NCBI GenBank assembly: GCA_963920665.1
Contig: OY987266.1
Location: 18,960,248 to 19,024,247, forward strand
Source of the DNA: Straminergon stramineum
Taxonomy: Eukaryota > Streptophyta > Bryopsida > Hypnales > Calliergonaceae
DNA length: 64,000 nt
Reading direction: 5' to 3'
Of the stretch, positions 57,084 through 64,000 are shown piece by piece. Numbering within the stretch: position 1 is the first letter of the stretch; every line of letters begins with the position of its first letter. Position numbers and translations under genes: made by a program. The notes under the pieces were generated by a model. The model ran no database searches, was not told the origin of the DNA, and saw only the letters and a list, made by a program, of their open reading frames with translations.

Positions 57084-60000
57084 ATGGCACAGTCTTTGGT
57101 GTCCAGGTCTTCCAAGGCCTTGTTCCTGCGGCGACGATCTCTCAGCAATAGCTTGGAGTTTACACCCCAGTTGCTCTCAAATGGCGTGTCAACTGAGTTT
57201 CAATGTAGCCTTGATGGGACCTGCCAAACAGAGGCATTGTCGAATTTTTTACTTTGCAGGCGTTCTCGGAGAGAGCACAATGGTAGGAGGATGACAACAT
57301 CTGCCGCTAGAGTCCATGCTGCGTCAGCTATGAACTTTGTTGACGCCCATGATTTTGTCTCACAAGAGGCCGAGGTGTTGGAAGGAGATGGTCAGATGAA
57401 GCGAGCGAAAGGGTCACCGGTTCCCTTGCATGTCACTGCAAATGCGTCTATCGGTAATTCACATACTCTGAGAATTGGCTTATTATCATCAACTCTAAAC
57501 CTTAGAGCCCAAAATTTGTTTCCAATCTTTTCATTACTTCCAAGTTGCTGATATCTGCACTTCCATCCTTGTGCTGTCTTGAGTTGCTTCAAATTTTACA
57601 AATTTGGTCCTCCGAATTGCTCTTATCGTTGAGGTAGATATTTTTCGCACTCAGAAGATGTAGACGTCGAATGGTTCCTTAGCTCAGGGCCAGATGCAAG
57701 TTCCTTATATTATTTTGTGTGTATTATTGTACTCGTACTCTAAGATTCTGAGGCCCTGTCTGCACCAACCAAGTAGCACTAATTAGCTAACTTGGGTGTT
57801 ACTAATTTATCGGCTAGTTGGAAGTGAACGAGCCTATTCAAAAGTCACATTCTGCAGTATCTTGCACGCTTGTCACACTATCATTGACTGTAGCACACTT
57901 GCCATACATTCAAACTATGTCATAATGAAAAAGCTGGGATCCCAGGTGCTAAGTCGATTTAGTGGAGCACTTCAAACCATCTATATAGGCACATTGGGTC
58001 AGTTCAAGTTCAGGGAGTTAACTAGTGGAAAGGAATGTAAATTCATAGCAAGTTAGTTAGCAGGATTTAGCACCAGTTTCCTAATTGACACAATTTGAGC
58101 AGTGTGGGCTTTTAGTAGCTAATTCTAGTTAGCTAAAATTGATACTTGGTTGGTGCGAAGTTCTGATAGAAGCATCGTTTCTGTGTATTTGGTGTAGGGC
58201 ATATTAAGAAATTGACATCAATTGTTGACCAGGAGGGATGGGGTGCAAGGACGGGAGAAACCCTTCGCAATCTTCGCATTCCACTCTTACCTTTTCTCGT
58301 TGAAGACTCGTTAAGGCGTATAAAGGATTCCAACTCGTCTTACAAGTTTTTTCAATGGGTCGGGATGCAGCCTGGTTACATGCACAACTCCTACACATAC
58401 AACTTGGTGATTCACAGACTTGCATCCGTACAGAACCTTGGATCCGTACAGGAGTTACTTTCGGATATGCGGCGCCGAGGAGTGAGATTAACTTTGGCTA
58501 GTTTACGTGTCCTCCTATTAAACTTCGGCAAGGCAGGCCAGCCTTTGGTTGCACTCCAGCTTTACAAGACTGCGCAAACTCTGGGATGTCAACCTGATCC
58601 CAACATTTTTAACGTTCTCATTGAGTTGCTTCTTCAAGGTGGCTACCGCCACACGGCCGTAAGGACGTATCGACAAATGGTAACTCTAAACCGCAGTCCA
58701 ACTGCATACACCTATAGTTTACTAATTCACGGTTTTCGCCAGTCAAAGAATCACGCTGGTATATCAGCCGTTTTTCTGGAGGAGATGATTCGAAAGGGTT
58801 TCAATCCGAACGTGGTTGCTTACAATGCAGTGATTGACATGTTTGGGAAGGCTGGAAAATGGGAGGAGGCTAAGAAGATTTTCAGTACTATGAAGGCTAA
58901 GGGTCAACCATCACCAAATGTAGTTACATATAACAGCCTCTTGAATGCTCTTGCTAAGGCTGGGCAATGTGAAGAAGCGCAGGCTTTGTTTGAGGAGATG
59001 AAAGACGCGAAATGGACACCAGATGTTGTATCATATAGTTGTCTTATTAATGGACTTGGCCGGGCTGGGAAATGGGAAGCTGCACTCGAGGTGATGTCAG
59101 AGATGCAAGCGAAAGGGTGTAAGCCGAATCTGTGGACGTATAACACGCTGGTGGACTGCCTTGGCAAGGCTGGACAGTTCGATGAGGCGTTTCTAGTTCT
59201 TAGGGAAATGAGGGATTACGGATGTGCTCCGGATGTTCGCACCTACAATTGTTTGATTAGTACCCTTGGTAAAGCAGGGCAACTGAATTTGGCATGCACA
59301 CTGTTTGAGGAGATGCGGGAGACAGATTGTCCCCCTGACACTTTTTCATACAACTCCCTCATATACGGACTCGGCAAAGCTGGACGTTCACAGAAAGCTC
59401 TGGAGCTTCTTGAGGAGATGGACCAGCGTGGATGCCCCCCAGATGTCATGACGTACAGCTCACTGATTTCAGGCTTAGGGAAAGATGGTGAGACTGGGAA
59501 AGCGTACAAATTGTTTGTGGAAATGAAACGTCGGGGACGGAAGCCTGACGGTATGACTTATACCGCCTTGATGGATGCGCTTTGCAAGGTCGGTCGTGTG
59601 GACGATGCACTGGAGCTTCTTGATGAAATGAAACAACGACATGTTAAACCAGGAGTTGTCACATACAATGCCCTCATTGCTGGGTTTGGGAAGGCTGGTG
59701 ACTTGATTGAAGCGTATAATCTCTTAGACGAGATGAAGCAGAACGGGTGCAAGCCAGATGTGGTGACATATAGTTGTTTGATAACTGGTCTTATCAAAGC
59801 AAGCCAACTGGATGAGGCGTGTAAAGTGCTGAAAAAAATGGACAAGGAGGGAATTTCCCCTGATGTTATTACCTACAATACTTTGATAAATGGGCTCGGC
59901 AAAGCTGGCCGATTGGACGACGCGGGTCGCCTGTTCGATCGGATGAAGTTGAAAGGGTGTGCCCCTGACGTTGTGACCTATAGTACCTTAATCTCAGTCT

Positions 60001-60761
60001 TGGGAAAAGGTGCTAGAGTGGAAAGTGCTTGTATGTTATTCGAGGAGATGGAGACTATTGGCATTCAGCCTGACCCGTTTACATATTGCTCGCTTATTAC
60101 TATTCTTGGGAAGGCAGGTCGAGTGGATGATGCTTCCCAATTATTTGCTGAAATGAGGAGGAAAGGATGCAAACCAGATGTGATCACTTACAATTCATAT
60201 CTTAACTCGTTGGGCAAATGCGGCCGATACAAAGAAGCACGTACTGTTTTCCAGGAAATGAAACAGACTGGACTTGTGCCTGATGCTGCAACGTACGACT
60301 CTCTCCTCACAGGATTGTCGAAAACTGAGGAGTTGGACGATGCCTGTGATCTGCTCAGAGAGCTGATTGAGCAAGGCTGTGCATTTGATTCACTCAAGTT
60401 TGACGAGTGTTTGGAGATTCTTAGCAGTTGGGGCAAAGTGAACCAAGCTTATGACTTGCTCCAGTTTGCAAATAAACGCGGACTGTGGCCTGGTACTAGC
60501 TCATACAATGCTATCATTGACGCACTCGCAAAAGCGGGAAGGATTGAAAAAGCATATAATACTTTTGAGGAGCTGAAAGATCGAGGAGGCAAACCTGACA
60601 TCGCTAGTTACACGAGCCTGATTAATGCGCTGGGAAGAGCGGGTCAAATCGACACTGCTTTTGAGCTTTTGGAAGAGATGAGTAAACGAGGCCTCAGGCT
60701 CAGCCCTCGGTCGTATTCAAATCTGGTCCGAAAGCTTCAGGATTGGGGTGCTCGAGTTTAG
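57084..60761 (+). CDS. P-class pentatricopeptide repeat protein, organelle-targeted
   Basis: Two exons, 57084-57453 and 58198-60761, with a GT-AG intron of 744 bp in phase 1; the protein is 977 residues. The N terminus (MAQSLVSRSSKALFLRRRS) is Arg/Ser-rich and lacks acidic residues for 24 positions, as in a mitochondrial or chloroplast transit peptide. From about residue 187 to the end there are about 22 consecutive 35-residue PPR motifs of the pure P type, most with the consensus VTYN.LI..LGKAGR..EA..LF.EM...GC.PD. No E, DYW or SMR domain follows, so it is probably an RNA-stabilising, splicing or translation factor rather than an editing factor. The largest internal repeats are unusually uniform in sequence. 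Such proteins bind one organellar RNA, here unknown. The upstream micro-ORF at 57063 may regulate translation. Confidence 0.93.
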
Positions 60762-62459
60762 GCCTTCTGTGCATTCAATTAATGTTGTATTGATCAATTA
60801 TCTGATCAGACTTAGACTCCAAAACTCAGGTGTTAGAGTTACATTTTCAACGAGCCTTACCCCCGGAAAGCGTTTAATTGTACTGCTTTCTGTGCCATGA
60901 TGCCACTGGGCAACTCTGTTGTGGCATCCTCTTTTACCTTATGTTGACAACTCCCTTCCCAAGACGTGTATTCGGGAAAACGTTTTATGAGATTGTCTCC
61001 ATGCTCTTGAGGATTAGTGATATGTGCCTGGTTCTGAGCGCATGTTGCTGAAGGGAAAAGACCGATTTCAGCTATCTCCAGGTGAGGTTGTCTGACTCAC
61101 TATTAAGGTTAGAATATGATTTTATTTGTATACTTGAGTGTAAACATTGTTGAAATGTATTCGGAATATTCGATTTTCTGTTTTCCTGCAATACATTGCG
61201 AAATGTTGATTCGTGAGGACCGGTTGTAACCATTCTGTTTTCAGGGAATAAGAATTGGAGCAAGGACTTATAGAACTTTGCTGTTTATTAGGGGGGTTTT
61301 CAGGTATGTAATTACGCAGTGTTGCTTAGTACTCACATTGCTTTTGTGCAGGTAACTTTTACATTCAACCTGTAGGTTGCAAATCATTTATTACATGTAT
61401 CTTGGAAGATGAGTTCATGAAGACGACTACCACCAAATCCGAACAAACTCTGGCAGGGTGAATATGTTATTTGATTCACAGCACCATGAATGCGTGATGG
61501 ATTAGTCGATTCTTTTTATGGACACAGTTACGGACTAGAAGGTTATGGGACATACTGTTGACCCTTTGAAGGCCCAGGGAACCACAAGCTGGTTTCCGGA
61601 GTGAGAAACAGAAATACCTCATAATCTGAAAGGAATTGGATGTGAGTTACGAAATGGAGGTCCTTAAATCACTTCTTTTTATAGAGAATGAATTGGAGCA
61701 ATCCTATCTAGAAAATACAATTCTATGCAACAATTATTTGCATCTGTACATGGCTATGTTAGTCAATATCTGTATAGTACATGGAAATATGTGGAAATAA
61801 TTGCAAAAGATATGTCCTTTTTGCATCTTTAACAACATTGGTGTACTTTGGGTGGAAAGCAAACAGAAAGATGGCACAAGCAGATAGGCATTTTTCGGAA
61901 AGAAGGTTGCTAGAAAGAAATTTTGTGTATAATAGTGTGTTTAGCAATGTCTTTGATACTTTCAAGTATAATGGTCAACAATGTGCTTTTTCTCGAGTCT
62001 TTATTCCATCTTCTATTGTAGATGTTGGCTTCAACTACCCCTATGTGAGGGTTGATTAGTCACCACAAAAGTAGCACTATTGAATGTGTGTCAATTTTGA
62101 GTAAAAGATTTTGTATATGCCCATATCAAGTGTTTCTCATATTAAACATGTATTTTCAAATATAGGTGTATTTTTTAGTGTTGATTGCTTTGTATGAATT
62201 ATGAAAGCAATGTCTATAATATCCAAAGGTCCTTGCATTGAATTTTTTATAGTTTGTTAGTCCTAAAAGCAATCTCTACTGAATCAAAAGGTCCTTAAAT
62301 TGAATTTTTATGAGTTTGCTAGTGCTACAAGCTTGTACTTGTGCATTTTTCATACTTTGATGTAAATAACATTGTATATATCAGAAATTCTAAATTCTAG
62401 CAATATCAATAGTGGATTGTCTTAATTTTTGTACACCCATAGTCTCATTCCTTTTCTAC
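60762..62459. other. 3' flank of the PPR gene and spacer
   Basis: GC-moderate sequence to about 61620 is probably 3' untranslated and flanking DNA. A 92-codon plus frame at 61781-62059 begins MEICGNNCKRY and has no motif I recognise; it sits in AT-rich sequence and is not called a gene. Confidence 0.35.
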
Positions 62460-62735
62460 TTTGGTACGGTTACTTTTTTTAACTCAACTCCTATGTCTTC
62501 AATAATCCCACATTTGCTAAAGGTTTTGTCTATATTCTTTCTTTAACCAAAACACCACATCAATTTGGTACAACTACTCTATCTTCAATAATCCCACATT
62601 TGCTAAAGGTTTTGTCTATATTCTTTCTTTAACCAAAACACCACATCAATTTGGTACAACTACTCTATCTTCAATAATCCCACATCTACTAAAGATTTGG
62701 TCTATATTCTTGCTCTAACCAAAACAACCCTAGGT
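62460..62735 (+). repeat. 86-bp tandem repeat, about 3 copies
   Basis: TCTTCAATAATCCCACATTT starts at 62496, at 62582 and, slightly changed, at 62668. Each unit continues through GTCTATATTCTTTCTTTAAC and CACCACATCAATTTGGTAC. Copies 1 and 2 are almost identical; copy 3 is partial and diverged. Confidence 0.95.
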
Positions 62736-62889
62736 CTTAAAGGGTCAAGTTGTACGCTTGAATGTCCAAGGCCTTAAAAGAATGAAAGGCCTTGAAATAG
62801 GCTTGGGTTCCCATGGATTAATAGGTTGGATAACAAACTTCCATATCAATTGACTACCTTGACACAAAATTGATGTAAACACTTTGAAT

Positions 62890-63072
62890 CACTAGTAGAA
62901 AACAATGTCATAGTCAACAAAAACTAGTTGACCTTTTTTTGTGTTTTCTACCAAAAAACAGAAAATTTGCACTAACTACAACACAATTTTCAGAAATCTA
63001 CATTCCATGCAACAAAGTTTAAAAAAAATGTTAGCTAGTTTTTGTTGTCCTTCACACTATTTTATACTAGTG
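62890..63072. mobile_element. 183-bp CACTA-derived MITE
   Basis: Left end CACTAGTAGAAAACAATG; the inverted right end is CACTAGTATAAAATAGTG. TIR similarity continues for about 43 bp, including a CAACAAAAACTAG block. An exact AAT duplication flanks it (62887-62889 and 63073-63075). A second internal stem (GTAGAAAACA opposite TGTTTTCTAC) forms a smaller hairpin at the left end. Confidence 0.85.
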
Positions 63073-63075
63073 AAT

Positions 63076-64000
63076 GAAGATTTCAAGAGCACCTTTTCTT
63101 CATATACAATTTGTAACATATTGTAAGAAAGGATTCAATATGCAATTCTAATGCCCCAAAATATGCCTCACGTATTAAAAACTTGAGGATGCCTCCAAAT
63201 TTTAATTTCTAGAACTAGTTAATAGTAGGAGTAACATAGAGAATAAGGAGAATATATGAAATGATGTACAAAGGGCAGTATCACAATAGTCTTTTTATGG
63301 CCACAACTTCTTCATAATGTGATTCTACTCTTTAGTAGTCATTAGGGGTTTCACATTGAAGAAAAGTTTGGGGTCTTAACGTCATAATCTTCTCCCTCTC
63401 AACCAAAGAAACTTGATACAACTATATACTAGCAATATAGCATTGTAGTATTACATGTTACTGAATTTCAAGGATCTTTGCATTCTATGATAACAAAGTT
63501 TTTTCACCAAGTACGTATAATATATCTAAATTGAAATGATAAAATACTATTGAAGCAATTCTATATATTGATATATCACCCTATATGTGCCACAAGAGTA
63601 TTTGGGCCACCTATAGAAGACCCCATTATAGTCTATAAGGAATCTAAAGTATCACTTTATAGTAAATAAGCTAATAGGGAGTGTTGGAATGTGCAAGTGG
63701 TAGTTTAAGATAGACATTGTGGGATATAAAAAGATTAAAAAAAAAATTTCGTGTGACACCATTAGGAATTATTGTGGCCATTATAGTTGCACTTTATGTT
63801 TGTTTAGGGGATCTATTGGCACATATGGGCTATAGTAAAGGACACTTAAGAAATTTATTAAAAATTCATGTTTTCTCAAAAAAAGTATTTTCAATTGGTA
63901 CATTCTTTCACAATTATTCATAAATAGGAAATACAAATTTTCTACTACTATTGTAAAGGCTAAGGTCATTAATTGTACCACATTAATTGGGTTGTAAAAC
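63076..64000. other. AT-rich intergenic DNA at window edge
   Basis: No convincing gene. Short overlapping frames on both strands at 63717-63981 are AT-rich and without motifs. Confidence 0.35.

Noticed and set aside
58904..60436. Minus-strand frames opposite the PPR gene
   Set aside because: Regularly spaced antisense shadows of the repeated PPR motif.
61781..62059. Plus-strand frame of 92 codons downstream of the PPR gene
   Set aside because: AT-rich, no motif, no supporting exon structure; could be a decayed element but nothing positive supports it.
1..64000. tRNA genes, rRNA genes, CRISPR arrays, operons or bacterial-type signals
   Set aside because: None seen. The window is eukaryotic nuclear DNA with spliced genes.

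Overview
The window is nuclear DNA of a land plant. The evidence is spliced genes with GT-AG introns, a secreted phytocystatin, a P-class pentatricopeptide repeat (PPR) protein of about 22 repeats, telo-box motifs in promoters, and plant-type CACTA and Mutator-like elements. Coding exons are clearly more GC-rich than the very AT-rich spacers. I cannot name the species. A non-seed plant such as a bryophyte or lycophyte is a guess only.

Six genes can be supported. (1) 1264-2073 (+) is an intronless phosphoglycerate-mutase-like protein. (2) 16555-19585 (+) is a six-exon protein O-fucosyltransferase-family glycosyltransferase. (3) 20550-22144 (-) is a complete five-exon spindle checkpoint MAD2, convergent with gene 2. 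(4) 26845-28009 (-) is a two-exon 220-residue protein I do not recognise. (5) 40761-41719 (-) is a three-exon secreted cystatin. (6) 57084-60761 (+) is a two-exon, 977-residue organellar PPR protein. The reading frames close exactly across every junction proposed. The genes share no obvious pathway.

Most of the rest is made of small non-coding mobile elements. These are four CACTA elements (4811-6029, 47666-48844, 54591-54728, 62890-63072), a Mutator-like MITE with a 9-bp duplication (9913-10497), a solo LTR (10947-12071), GC-rich and other TIR elements (7983-8206, 46709-47132), and a three-copy family with GGGT...ACCC ends (28581-29325, 29507-30238, 37413-38128).

The most striking component is a family of at least ten elements whose ends read CCCCTAAA...TTTAGGGG and lie against the tetranucleotide TTAA. 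They occur at 12.9-14.9, 22.8-24.1, 30.6-31.2, 42.1-45.3 and 55.5-56.2 kb. Several abut one another and share a single TTAA. The arrangement is like that of TTAA-targeting transposons (piggyBac or Kolobok type), which would be unusual in a plant. No transposase is present here.

A 1.7-kb foldback at 24733-26478 places two diverged, coding-like copies head to head around a 20-nt loop and would transcribe into a long hairpin RNA. Local tandem duplications lie in the promoter of gene 1, in intron 2 of the cystatin, and at several intergenic sites.
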